From NCBI GenBank assembly GCA_016708435.1, contig JADJFV010000007.1:62001-126000 (forward strand): a stretch of 64,000 nt of DNA, read 5' to 3'. Origin of the DNA: Leptospiraceae bacterium (GTDB lineage: Bacteria; Spirochaetota; Leptospiria; Leptospirales; Leptospiraceae). A program made the position numbers and the translations under genes. The notes under the pieces are model-generated. The model made no database searches and was not told the DNA's origin. It saw nothing but the letters and a program-made list of their open reading frames with translations. Shown piece after piece: positions 1 to 8,488 of this stretch; within the stretch, counting starts at the first letter, position 1, and each line of letters starts with the position of its first letter.

Positions 1-908
1 CGGCTTCATTTGATTTAAGATTTCAGCAGATTGCATCAGGAATAATGTGCGTTTGTCGCTAAATAGTGAATGGTAACTTCCTTCATAGTCACTCATACTT
101 TTATTTCCTGCATAGTATAAATCTAAGAGTCGAACCGTTTTTCGTAAGTTTGAATCCTTTTCTTTTTTTTCAGAGGTTAATTCCTTTAATTCTCTAATGC
201 ACTCTTCTACTTTCACAAAGGATATTTCTCGAATTTTCTCTTTTAAGCTTGCCTCAATCTTAGATAATTCTGTTCTATGCCCTAAAGCACAAAGCCAGGA
301 ATAATATGTTAAATAAAAGACAGATCGATATACCCTTTCGTAAATATTCAGCCTATTATCAATTTTTGTATACAGTTCCTGATAATTTTTTTTAATCAGA
401 TTTAAATTTGAATTCGGGCATAAAATAAGATGAATGTTTTTAATTGCATGTGCAATTGGTAAATCTACATTTACCTCTTCCTTTTGAAAATAATCTAACA
501 CATTATTTTTTTCATCGACTTCCGTCTTCTTAATTTCATAGAGTCTTATCCACTTGTCCCAATATGGTTGCTTTTTCTTTTCTTTCAATACTTCCAACTT
601 CATTTTAATCAAGCTTTCTTTACTATCCTGGTCTCTATAAAATGGAAGTAGCATGGAAAAATAATCTACATAAATTGAATCTGAATGAAGTATATAACGA
701 ATTGCCTCTACATAATTTGCAGGAATTCGTTTTTGACTCATTTCTTTTTTCACAGATGAATCTGAATTCCCAATTAGGACACTAAGCAGCAAATATGTTT
801 TTTCTTTATTTATTCCAAATTTGGAAGTCGATTCAAATAGAATATTCGCATACTGCTTGTAATTCGCTTCTTGTAATCCCATGCGGGCATTTGATTTACT
901 TTTCATTT
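1..908 (-). CDS. Hypothetical protein, 3' end outside window
   Basis: An open frame reads leftward from ATG at 908 to the window edge with no stop, giving about 302 visible residues. It starts MKSKSNARMGLQEANYKQYA and is rich in Lys, Glu, Leu and Tyr, so it looks helical and soluble. I see no signal peptide, membrane segment or catalytic motif, and I do not recognise a family. The C-terminus lies outside the window. It is divergent from the lipoprotein gene at 1061, so 909-1060 should hold both promoters. The coding call rests on the long uninterrupted frame and normal-looking codon use; the function is unknown. Confidence 0.7.
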
Positions 909-1060
909 CCACTCCTATTAAAATTTTTTTTAATTTGAAAAATTATGGGGTACATTCTATACCCTTTTTATATTCCAACAGAGCCTGCAAATCTCTCTTT
1001 AGTAATTTACAATTGAATTCCTACTGCAAATACTCAACCAAAAAAGTTTAGGAGAGTCTT

Positions 1061-1465
1061 ATGAAAATAAAACAAATTACAGTTGTAATGTTACTAATTG
1101 TAAATTTATTTCTAATTGAATGTAGCACACGTGTTGGAGATTTCACAGTAATTTCTACTCGAAACTCAAACGTGAAAAATTGGAAGAGAGCACCGGAGCG
1201 AGTAGAAGGATATAGTTGCAGTTGGTGGTTATTGTTCTTCCCAATAAAAAAATGGGACATGAAAGATGCAATAGAAGATGCCATCGACACATCTAACAAT
1301 GCCACAAAAGCAAAAGGTATACAATCGGAATCTTTACTCGATGTAAAACTGACGACTTCTTGGTTTTCAATTTTGTTCGTAACAAGATCATGCCTCTACG
1401 CAGAGGGAACACCTTCAGATAGTTGGTATAAAACGGAAGAAAGAGAAGATCAAATTAAGAAATGA
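1061..1465 (+). CDS. Small lipoprotein, TRL-like
   Basis: A 134-residue protein with a signal peptide ending in a spirochaete-style lipobox (LIEC, Cys about residue 21), so it is probably an acylated envelope lipoprotein. The body has a 'GDFTVISTRN' segment after the lipobox and 'RSCLYAEGT' near the end. These resemble the small TRL-like lipoprotein family, in which a glycine/strand-rich domain ends in a conserved R-x-C-x-x-x-x-G pattern; I recall this resemblance and did not search for it. A good ribosome site (AGGAGAG) precedes the ATG. Its stop overlaps the next frame, which suggests cotranscription with the exported protein at 1486. The function of the family is unknown. Confidence 0.65.
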   Translation: MKIKQITVVMLLIVNLFLIECSTRVGDFTVISTRNSNVKNWKRAPERVEGYSCSWWLLFFPIKKWDMKDAIEDAIDTSNNATKAKGIQSESLLDVKLTTSWFSILFVTRSCLYAEGTPSDSWYKTEEREDQIKK

Positions 1466-1485
1466 ACAATATAGGAGAATATACT

Positions 1486-2262
1486 GTGAAAACAATTATT
1501 TTAATCTTAACATTCACATTCATAACAGTGAATAGTTATGCGCAAGCAAAAAGACAAGGAATGGACTATCAAGCATTCTCTTCTTTAAAAGAGAATATGA
1601 AAAGTTCTATAGATTCATATAAGATAGATATGCTAAACGATTTAAATTCCGAAACCTACACTTGTCAACAAGTGAAGGAAATCTTAGATTTAATGAGCAT
1701 AGGAAGTTATCGGGTCGATGCTTTTAAGATACTTTCTACAAAAATTGAAGACTCTGAAAATAAAAGTGTCATCATGTCGTCTTTTCAAAATGATATCGCA
1801 AGTTATAAATCGGATGCTTATAAAATTTATAACTCTATCAAGGTAACAAAGAAAAAAGAAGTCATCGAGGATACAAATGCTTCCTTATCAGGAAAAGTTG
1901 CCTTGATAAAAAAAACAAGTCATTGTGCAAACGATGAAAAAACTTTTACAATGGATGATAAGGTTATATTTTCCTTTAGTGCAAATAAAGCAGTAGAAGC
2001 AACAAGTTTACAAATATGGATTTCAGAATGCAAGAATCAAAATGATCAATCCTGTTATACTCCGTTTTCAAAAAGCGCAAAAGATATATTACCCGATTGG
2101 ACAGGATTCAAATATGAAAATCCAATTTCACTAAAACAACTTCTTAGCAATGAAGGAAATAATTCCGTGCCTACTCGTAATAACTGGTATCATTTCGCAG
2201 TGATCATAAACAATAAAATTGTAGGAGAAAAAGTATTTCAAATTTATAAAACATGTGAGTAA
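1486..2262 (+). CDS. Exported hypothetical protein
   Basis: A secreted protein of about 258 residues. An in-frame ATG at 1462 overlaps the upstream stop, but AGGAGA at 1473-1478 sits 7 nt before GTG 1486. That start gives a textbook signal peptide (basic start, hydrophobic ILILTFTFITV, then a likely cleavage after SYAQA), so I choose GTG. The mature part has a helical N-terminal half and a C-terminal half with four to five cysteines (SHCAND, SECKNQ, QSCYTP, final KTCE) and beta-like spacing, suggesting a disulphide-stabilised periplasmic domain. I do not recognise the family. It probably shares a transcript with the lipoprotein upstream. Confidence 0.65.
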   Translation: MKTIILILTFTFITVNSYAQAKRQGMDYQAFSSLKENMKSSIDSYKIDMLNDLNSETYTCQQVKEILDLMSIGSYRVDAFKILSTKIEDSENKSVIMSSFQNDIASYKSDAYKIYNSIKVTKKKEVIEDTNASLSGKVALIKKTSHCANDEKTFTMDDKVIFSFSANKAVEATSLQIWISECKNQNDQSCYTPFSKSAKDILPDWTGFKYENPISLKQLLSNEGNNSVPTRNNWYHFAVIINNKIVGEKVFQIYKTCE

Positions 2263-2344
2263 TTCTTAGATACAGTTTTGTTTTTTATACTGAATTCCAT
2301 TTTTTTATGTGGATAACGTGCGTTACTTTGTCGAATATTGTCTT

Positions 2345-3634
2345 ATGAAAATACTAAAAGTAATTCATGGTTATCCACCTTTATTCAATGCAGGTTCCGA
2401 GGTATATAGCCAAACACTTTGCAATGAATTGAGCAAAGAAAATGAAGTATTTGTTTTTACAAGAGAAGAAAATCCTTACTTGCCAGAGTTTTATTTAAGG
2501 GAAGAACGAATTTCAGAAAAATTAAGTATCAATTATATCAATATTCCGCGAGGAAAAGACGGGTTTCGTCACGCGGGAATGGATGATGTCTTTAATATTT
2601 TTGTTCAAAAAGTAAACCCGGATATTGCGCATATCGGTCATCTAAATCATTTGTCTACAGGTTTTGTAGATATACTCTATGAAAATCAAATCCCGATTGT
2701 TTATACTCTTCATGATTTCTGGCTAATGTGTCCACGGGGGCAATTTTTACAGACTAATTTTGGAAATAGCGATTACTATCAATTATGCGATTCACAGGAA
2801 GATAGAAAATGTGCAACCAATTGCTACAATGCTTATTTTTCAGGGCATAAAGATTCTTTAGAAAAAGAAATTCAAAATTGGACTGATTGGATTGCTTTAA
2901 GAATGGAGGAGACTCGTTCGATTTGCGAAAAAGTTTCTCTATTTATTTCTCCTTCGCTATACCTTAAAGATAGATTTATAAAAGATTTTTCTATTCCAGA
3001 GAATAAAATTCTACTTCTAGATTATGGATTTAAACTAGAAAGATTTAAAAAGTTTTACAATTATAAAGTAAAGACATTTACATTTGGTTATATTGGAACA
3101 CATATTCCAGCAAAAGGAGTTAACTTACTATTAGACGCTTTCTTAAAAATTGAAGATGAAGCTATTTTAAAAATATGGGGAAGAGACAATGGTCAAAGCA
3201 CAAAGGCTTTAAAAGAAAAAGCAAAACTTTCTAAGAATAAAATAGAATTTCTAGGAGAATATAAAAATGAGAACATCGCCAAATCAGTGTTCGGCGAAAT
3301 AGATTGCTTGGTTGTTCCTTCTATTTGGATGGAAAATTCTCCTCTAGTAATTCATGAAGCTCAGCAATCTAAAATTCCTGTCATTACTGCTGATGTAGGT
3401 GGAATGAAAGAATTTGTAGCGGATAATGTTAACGGCATACTTTTTAAACATAGAAATGTATTGTCTCTAAAAGAGAAAATGGAAAATGCAATTAATAGTC
3501 TATTCACAATGAAAGATTTAGGTAAAAAAGGTTATCTTTTCTCTGACACCGGAGATATTCCATCTATTGAAGAGCATGTAGATGAACTTTTATTAACTTA
3601 TTATCACCTAGTTAATTATAAATTAAAAGGCTAA
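2345..3634 (+). CDS. Family 4 glycosyltransferase (GT-B fold)
   Basis: Predicted to transfer a sugar from a nucleotide-sugar donor to an envelope glycan or other acceptor. The N-terminal domain opens MKILKVIHGYPPLFNAGSEV, with the glycine-rich acceptor-side loop usual in GT4 enzymes. The C-terminal donor-binding domain contains 'FGYIGTHIPAKGVNLLLDAF' and the E-x7-E-like motif region 'SPLVIHEAQQSKIPVI' followed by 'TADVGGMKEFV'. The frame also opens at GTG 2309, but family alignments start at the MKILKVIHG methionine, so ATG 2345 is preferred (429 residues). It lies 15 nt upstream of a radical SAM gene and a WG-repeat gene, which suggests joint work on one product. Donor and acceptor are unknown. 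Confidence 0.85.
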   Translation: MKILKVIHGYPPLFNAGSEVYSQTLCNELSKENEVFVFTREENPYLPEFYLREERISEKLSINYINIPRGKDGFRHAGMDDVFNIFVQKVNPDIAHIGHLNHLSTGFVDILYENQIPIVYTLHDFWLMCPRGQFLQTNFGNSDYYQLCDSQEDRKCATNCYNAYFSGHKDSLEKEIQNWTDWIALRMEETRSICEKVSLFISPSLYLKDRFIKDFSIPENKILLLDYGFKLERFKKFYNYKVKTFTFGYIGTHIPAKGVNLLLDAFLKIEDEAILKIWGRDNGQSTKALKEKAKLSKNKIEFLGEYKNENIAKSVFGEIDCLVVPSIWMENSPLVIHEAQQSKIPVITADVGGMKEFVADNVNGILFKHRNVLSLKEKMENAINSLFTMKDLGKKGYLFSDTGDIPSIEEHVDELLLTYYHLVNYKLKG

Positions 3635-3649
3635 GAAATATTTTAAATA

Positions 3650-4678
3650 ATGAGTTCATTAAATAAACTTTTTAGAATCACAATCGATACAAATCCAGAA
3701 GACTGTAACCTACACTGCATTATGTGCGAAGAACATAGTGAATATAGTAATTTTATAGCAAATCTTAAGAAAGAAACTGGAACAAGTATGAGAAGAATGC
3801 CAATAGCGTGGTTAGAAGCTATTTTTCAACAGGCTAAAGATTTAGGGGTAACAGAAATTATCCCTTCAACCATGGGAGAGCCCCTTCTCTATGCTGGATT
3901 TGAAAGTATTCTATCGCTCTGTCACAAGCATTCCATTAAATTAAACCTAACAACAAATGGAACGTTTCCCAAAAAAAGTATAGAAGAATGGTCTAAACTT
4001 CTAATTCCAATTTGTTCTGATATTAAAATCTCATGGAATGGCGCCACAGCGAATACTTCTGAAAAGATTATGAAAGGAATTTCTTTTGAAAAGAATTTAT
4101 CCAAACTAAAAAAAGTTATAGAATACAGAGACGAGTATTTCAGAACGAATTCTTATTATTGTAGAATCACATTACAGCTTACATTTTTAAAAAATAATAT
4201 GCACGAACTTTCCGACATAATTAAATTAGCCGCTAGTCTAGGCGTCGATCGACTAAAAGGTCACCATCTCTGGGCGCATTTCGATGAGATAAAGAATTTA
4301 TCCATGAAAGCGAACATAGAAAATAGAAACCAATGGAATGAATTCGTCAAAGAAGCAAACGAGATAGTAAATACTTATCTAAAACCAAACCAAGAAAAAG
4401 TCTTACTTGAAAATATCATACCAATACGAGAAGATGTAGGACATGAAATTCCAGCTCATTACAATTGTCCGTTTCTCGAAAGAGAATTATGGATTTCTGC
4501 GACGGGAAATATATCTCCCTGCTGTGCACCGGATACTTTGAGAAAATCTCTCGGTGATTTTGGCAATATACAAAATCAAACTCTTACGGAAACTTTAAAC
4601 AGTAGCACATACCAAAATATTGTAGAGAATTATAAGTCTTATCCGCTCTGTCAAATTTGCAATATGAGAAAACCATGA
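3650..4678 (+). CDS. Radical SAM protein with SPASM-like C-terminus
   Basis: A 342-residue radical S-adenosylmethionine enzyme. The cluster-binding CxxxCxxC is visible as CNLHCIMC at residues 19-26, followed by a TIM-barrel pattern that includes 'PSTMGEPLLY' (GEP motif). The C-terminal third has cysteines in 'YNCPFLERELWISATG', 'NISPCCAP' and 'PLCQICNM', which fits an auxiliary iron-sulphur (SPASM/twitch) domain. SPASM enzymes usually modify peptides or carbohydrates; the substrate here is unknown. It overlaps the next gene by four bases (ATGA), so the two are translationally coupled. Enzyme class is certain from motifs; the role is inferred only from its glycosyltransferase and WG-repeat neighbours. 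Confidence 0.88.
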   Translation: MSSLNKLFRITIDTNPEDCNLHCIMCEEHSEYSNFIANLKKETGTSMRRMPIAWLEAIFQQAKDLGVTEIIPSTMGEPLLYAGFESILSLCHKHSIKLNLTTNGTFPKKSIEEWSKLLIPICSDIKISWNGATANTSEKIMKGISFEKNLSKLKKVIEYRDEYFRTNSYYCRITLQLTFLKNNMHELSDIIKLAASLGVDRLKGHHLWAHFDEIKNLSMKANIENRNQWNEFVKEANEIVNTYLKPNQEKVLLENIIPIREDVGHEIPAHYNCPFLERELWISATGNISPCCAPDTLRKSLGDFGNIQNQTLTETLNSSTYQNIVENYKSYPLCQICNMRKP

Positions 4679-5373
4679 ATTGGGAAGATTTTGAAATTAC
4701 CCCTAGTCGCAATAATTTTACTTACAATGGCTTTAAGATATTTAAAGAAGATTTTATCGAAGTCCTTGAGTTCCAATCACCTGGAATAGCTGCTGTGAAA
4801 ACGGAGAATGGCTGGTTTCATATTCAGTCGGATGGTAGTATAATCTATACAAAAGTCTATGAAAGAGTATTTGGATTCTATTTCAATCGTGCGGTTGTAA
4901 AAGAAAAAGATATTTATTACCATATTGGCTTAGATGGATTAGCTGCATATGAAGATAGATTCTTTTGGTGTGGAAATTTTCAGGAGAAAGTTTGTGTAGT
5001 TAAGGACTTTAATAACAAATACTTTCACATCGATTTAACTGGCAATAGGCTTTATCAGGAAACATATCTCTATACAGGCGATTTCAAGGAGGGCATTGCA
5101 TGTGCTTGTGGAGAGGAAGGAAGATATACTCATATTGATAAAAAAGGAAATCTACTTCACAATAAATATTTTAGACTACTCGATATTTACCACAAAGGAT
5201 TTGCAAGGGCAAAAGATGAGGAAGGTTGGTTTCATATAAACAGAAACGGAAATTCAATTTATAATACTCGGTTTTCTTTAATAGAACCTTTCTACAATGG
5301 ATTAGCATTTTGTATCACCCCAGAAGGTAAACAAGCAGTTGTTGATGAAATGGGAAATGTGAGATTACTTTGA
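4675..5373 (+). CDS. WG-repeat (KWG) protein
   Basis: About 232 residues built from five degenerate repeats of some 38-40 residues, each centred on an aromatic-x-H-I motif followed by a turn: GWFHIQSDGS, IYYHIGLDGL, KYFHIDLTGN, RYTHIDKKGN and GWFHINRNGN. This is the WG/KWG-repeat pattern, predicted to fold as a propeller-like or solenoid binding surface. There is no signal peptide, so it is cytoplasmic. The frame opens at TTG 4657, but ATG 4675 overlaps the radical SAM stop as ATGA and is the likely coupled start. The context suggests a binding or scaffold subunit for whatever the glycosyltransferase and radical SAM enzyme make. The histidine in every repeat is notable. Confidence 0.8.
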   Translation: MNWEDFEITPSRNNFTYNGFKIFKEDFIEVLEFQSPGIAAVKTENGWFHIQSDGSIIYTKVYERVFGFYFNRAVVKEKDIYYHIGLDGLAAYEDRFFWCGNFQEKVCVVKDFNNKYFHIDLTGNRLYQETYLYTGDFKEGIACACGEEGRYTHIDKKGNLLHNKYFRLLDIYHKGFARAKDEEGWFHINRNGNSIYNTRFSLIEPFYNGLAFCITPEGKQAVVDEMGNVRLL

Positions 5374-5464
5374 TGAATAGGTAAACGAATTCAATGCAAC
5401 ATTTTTGACTTGACCTAAAAAGCTTAGTTTGAAATTCTACTTTGTTCTTAGGATGCATGAAACT

Positions 5465-6058
5465 ATGGAAAAAGAAGAGTTCTTAAGACTAGAAGCAACT
5501 AAAGAGGGAAACAATTTTCGACTGCAATTGTTTTTTGCCACTGATGAAAGAGGAATAGTATATCGCGTGACATCTGTTTTGCACGCCAATAACTGGAATA
5601 TTCTCGGGGCTAATATTCGTAGTCTCGAAAATGGGCAAATCGAAGACGAATTTTTAATTCATAACTCATCCGATGCAATTCTCGACAGAGAAGAATTAGA
5701 CAAATTAAAGAATGAAATGCAACAACTTTTTCGAGATGAGATTTCAATTGCTTCTTATATGATTAAGAAAGGAAGAAAAGCAAGCTCGGAAAGGGGAAAT
5801 TCGACTGCAAAGATTAGTTTTGAAAATGTGGCTAATCAAGATTTAACCAAACTAAGAATTCAGACTAGAGATAGATCAGGACTTTTGTGTGATATAGCTC
5901 GAATGCTTTATTTGGAATGTATGGATATTCTCTCTGTGCAAGCAAACACTAGAGGAGAGGAAGTCGATGATATTTTTGAAATTAAATCTGAATCAGGACA
6001 TAGCCTGGAAGAATCTATGCAAACAAGGCTTGTTAGAAATTTAAAAAGCATTTTGTGA
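5465..6058 (+). CDS. Tandem ACT-domain protein (GlnD/ACT-type regulator)
   Basis: About 197 residues with two ACT-like modules. The first spans about residues 15-85 and includes 'TDERGIVYRVTSVLHANNWN' and 'GQIEDEFLI'. The second, near the C-terminus, includes 'TRDRSGLLCDIARMLYLECM' followed by 'SVQANTRGEEVDDIFEI'. Both match the pattern of the C-terminal ACT pair of the uridylyltransferase GlnD, but no nucleotidyltransferase or HD domain is present. It is probably a small-molecule-sensing regulator; the ligand is unknown. TTG 5429 and ATG 5453 are alternative starts; ATG 5465 is chosen because AGGA (5450-5453) then lies 11 nt upstream. Its stop codon lies inside the terminator hairpin at 6043-6079. 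Confidence 0.75.
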   Translation: MEKEEFLRLEATKEGNNFRLQLFFATDERGIVYRVTSVLHANNWNILGANIRSLENGQIEDEFLIHNSSDAILDREELDKLKNEMQQLFRDEISIASYMIKKGRKASSERGNSTAKISFENVANQDLTKLRIQTRDRSGLLCDIARMLYLECMDILSVQANTRGEEVDDIFEIKSESGHSLEESMQTRLVRNLKSIL

Positions 6059-6079
6059 TAATCACACAAAATGCTTTTT
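6043..6079. terminator. Bidirectional intrinsic terminator
   Basis: A perfect 15-bp inverted repeat: AAAAAGCATTTTGTG at 6043-6057 pairs with CACAAAATGCTTTTT at 6065-6079 around a 7-nt loop. The A-tract/T-tract ends give a U-tail in both directions, so it can terminate the ACT gene (plus) and secG (minus), which converge here. The left arm overlaps the last codons and stop of the ACT gene. Confidence 0.85.
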
Positions 6080-6087
6080 ACATTGAT

Positions 6088-6498
6088 TTATTGTTTCGCT
6101 GGAGCTGGTGTTGTATTCGTAGGAGCTGTTGGAGCTACCGGTGCTGCATTCGTTGGAGCAGAATTTGTGCTCGTAGGATTAGCAGTATTATCCGCAGGTT
6201 TTGTATCATCCTTGCTAGGAACGATTTCAGAAGAAGGAATCTGTGTTTCTAAAATTACCTCTTCTTTTTTTGCGAATAAAAAAGAGAGTAGAAGTGATAA
6301 CACGATAAAAGATATCGCAATCACTCTAGTAGCCTTTGTAAGAACATCTGCACTGGAAGAACCAAACGCTGTTTGACTCGCACCACCCATCATTCCACCA
6401 AGACCACCACCTTTACCAGCTTGCACTAATACTAAAAGTATTAGAAAGAAGCAAGCAATCACAAAAAAAACTAAAACTGTTCCGATTAAAAATCCCAT
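6088..6498 (-). CDS. secG: Preprotein translocase subunit SecG
   Basis: An inner-membrane subunit of the SecYEG channel. The 136-residue protein has a first membrane helix (IGTVLVFFVIACFFLILLVLV), the diagnostic loop 'QAGKGGGLGGMMGGASQTAF', and a second helix after 'ATRVIAISFIVLSLLLSFLF'. The C-terminal tail is low-complexity and rich in Pro, Thr, Asn and Ala, longer than in many SecG proteins and probably disordered. It is the last gene of gap-pgk-tpiA-secG; the order tpiA-secG is common in bacteria. Transcription ends at the 6043-6079 hairpin. Confidence 0.93.
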   Translation of the reverse strand: MGFLIGTVLVFFVIACFFLILLVLVQAGKGGGLGGMMGGASQTAFGSSSADVLTKATRVIAISFIVLSLLLSFLFAKKEEVILETQIPSSEIVPSKDDTKPADNTANPTSTNSAPTNAAPVAPTAPTNTTPAPAKQ

Positions 6499-6546
6499 AG
6501 TGTTACCAATTTCTTAGAAGTAAGCTTCAAGTCAAGCGATATGAGT

Positions 6547-7293
6547 TTAAAGAAGTGCTAAATACGAATCCCATTTCTGACTCGCACCACCAACTAAACC
6601 ACCATCGATATTTGGTTTTTCCATTAGCGATTTTACATTATCCGGCTTCACGGATCCACCATAAAGAATGGAAATGGATTCGCTGATGTTTGCGTCATAG
6701 AGGGAAACTAATTCTTTACGAATGAAAGCATGCACCTCTTCTGCTTGCTCAGGAGTTGCAACTTTTCCAGTTCCAATCGCCCAAACCGGCTCATAGGCAA
6801 TGATTACTTTCTTCATATCCTCAGCAGATACTCCCTTTAATCCTTCAACTACTTGGCGCTTCACAACGTCAAATGTCTTGTTAGCCTCTCTTTCTTGAAG
6901 AGTTTCCCCAATACAAAAAACAGGAACGAATCCCGCTTTCAAAATAAAATGAATTTTCTGATTTAAAAAAGCATCTGTCTCTCCGAGAAACTGTCTTCTC
7001 TCTGAGTGACCTACAAGTGCATGAGAAATTCCAAGGTCTTTTAATTGGTCTGTAGAGGTTTCACCTGTGTAAGCCGCTAATCCAGAAGGATAGATATTCT
7101 GTGCTCCAACAAGAACAGAAGTTCCTTTTAAAATTTCAGTCACTTTTTGTAAGTGAACAGCAGAAGGAAATACTAAAAGCTCTAAGTTAGTTTGCTTTGA
7201 GCTTAAACCTTTTTTGATTCCTTCTGCAAGCTCTGTAGCTTGCGCGAGGTTCAAATTCATTTTCCAATTTCCAGACATGATTTTCTTGCGCAT
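6547..7293 (-). CDS. tpiA: Triosephosphate isomerase
   Basis: Interconverts dihydroxyacetone phosphate and glyceraldehyde 3-phosphate in the cytoplasm. The 248-residue length is normal. Visible are the N-terminal substrate lysine in 'SGNWKMN', the electrophilic histidine in 'LVGHSERRQ', the catalytic glutamate in 'AYEPVWAIGTGK' (flexible loop 6), and the phosphate-binding 'ILYGGSVKPDN' and 'DGGLVGGAS'. It follows pgk by three bases, so the two are almost certainly cotranscribed and coupled. No anomalies are seen. Confidence 0.97.
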   Translation of the reverse strand: MRKKIMSGNWKMNLNLAQATELAEGIKKGLSSKQTNLELLVFPSAVHLQKVTEILKGTSVLVGAQNIYPSGLAAYTGETSTDQLKDLGISHALVGHSERRQFLGETDAFLNQKIHFILKAGFVPVFCIGETLQEREANKTFDVVKRQVVEGLKGVSAEDMKKVIIAYEPVWAIGTGKVATPEQAEEVHAFIRKELVSLYDANISESISILYGGSVKPDNVKSLMEKPNIDGGLVGGASQKWDSYLALL

Positions 7294-7296
7294 TGA

Positions 7297-8487
7297 TTAA
7301 TCCTTGTTATTCTTAAGTAGTGCGGCTACACCCGGTAAGGTCTTGCCTTCTAAAAATTCGAGAGAAGCTCCGCCACCAGTAGAAATATGTGTAATTTTAT
7401 CTTCTACTCCGGCTTTGTTAATTGCGGCAATGGAATCTCCACCGCCAACTACTGATTTTGCGTTAGACTTAGCAATTGCCTTTGCAATCTGAATCGTTCC
7501 ATTCGCAAATTTATCCATTTCAAAAACACCCATAGGACCATTCCATAGAATCGTTCCCGCGGATTTAATAATTTTTTCGTAAGCAGATACTGTCTTTGGT
7601 CCAATATCCATTCCCATCCAACCACTTATGATACCCATTTTATCGACTGTTTTTGTTTTTGCTTTTTCACTAAACGAATCAGCAATTATATGATCAATTG
7701 GAAGTTGAAAATCTACATTCTCGTAAGCTGCTTTATCAATAATTTGAAAAGCTTGTGATTCGAATTCTTTTTCTACGAGGGAAGATCCAACAGGAACAGC
7801 GCGAGACTTAAGAAAAGTATAAGCCATTCCACCACCAATTAACATTGTATCTACTTTGTTAAAAAGATTTTTTAAAATTTTTATTTTACTAGAAACCTTG
7901 GCTCCGCCAATGATTGCAACGAAAGGCTTTTCCGGTTTTGTAATCAATCCACTGAGCATTTCGATTTCTCGATACATTAAGGTTCCTGCATAGGAAGGCA
8001 GAAAGTGCGTAATTCCTTCGGTTGATGCATGGGCTCTATGTGCAGCGCCAAACGCATCATTGATATAAATGTCAGCTAGTTGAGATAGCTTCTTAGCAAA
8101 CTCCGGGTTATTCTCTTCTTCTTCTTTATGGAAGCGAAGATTTTCCAAGAGCAAAACTTCTCCATCTGCTAGATCATTTGAACTTTTTTCTACATCTGCT
8201 CCTACGATATGGTCAGAAAACTTCACAGGCTTATTTAGAATAGCCGCAAAGGCTTCGTGCACAGGTTTCATAGAATACTTAGGATTCACCTGTCCATCGG
8301 GTCGTCCTAAGTGACTTGCTACAATGAGTTTTGCCCCTCTGTTCAAAAGAAGTTCTATTGTAGGAAGAGTTTTTACTATTCGAGTTGTATCTCCGACCTT
8401 TCCATTTTCGAGAGGGACATTGAAGTCCACTCTCAAAAAAACTCTCTTCCCTTTAACGTCTATATTTTCTATTCGGGGTAAATTCAT
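7297..8487 (-). CDS. pgk: Phosphoglycerate kinase
   Basis: Transfers phosphate from 1,3-bisphosphoglycerate to ADP in glycolysis, or the reverse in gluconeogenesis. The 396-residue protein carries the PGK signature 'RVFLRVDFNVPLENGKV' near the N-terminus, the substrate-site 'SHLGRPDG', the hinge and nucleotide region 'AIIGGAKVSSKI', and the C-terminal 'VVGGGDSIAAINKAGVEDKI' with 'STGGGASLEFLEGK'. One base separates its start from the gap stop, so it is the second gene of the glycolytic operon. All key motifs are intact. Confidence 0.97.
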   Translation of the reverse strand: MNLPRIENIDVKGKRVFLRVDFNVPLENGKVGDTTRIVKTLPTIELLLNRGAKLIVASHLGRPDGQVNPKYSMKPVHEAFAAILNKPVKFSDHIVGADVEKSSNDLADGEVLLLENLRFHKEEEENNPEFAKKLSQLADIYINDAFGAAHRAHASTEGITHFLPSYAGTLMYREIEMLSGLITKPEKPFVAIIGGAKVSSKIKILKNLFNKVDTMLIGGGMAYTFLKSRAVPVGSSLVEKEFESQAFQIIDKAAYENVDFQLPIDHIIADSFSEKAKTKTVDKMGIISGWMGMDIGPKTVSAYEKIIKSAGTILWNGPMGVFEMDKFANGTIQIAKAIAKSNAKSVVGGGDSIAAINKAGVEDKITHISTGGGASLEFLEGKTLPGVAALLKNNKD

Positions 8488-8488
8488 C

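Noticed and set aside
6055..6376. Plus-strand frames opposite secG
   Set aside because: They mirror the low-complexity Pro/Thr/Asn-rich SecG tail; SecG has clear family motifs on the other strand.
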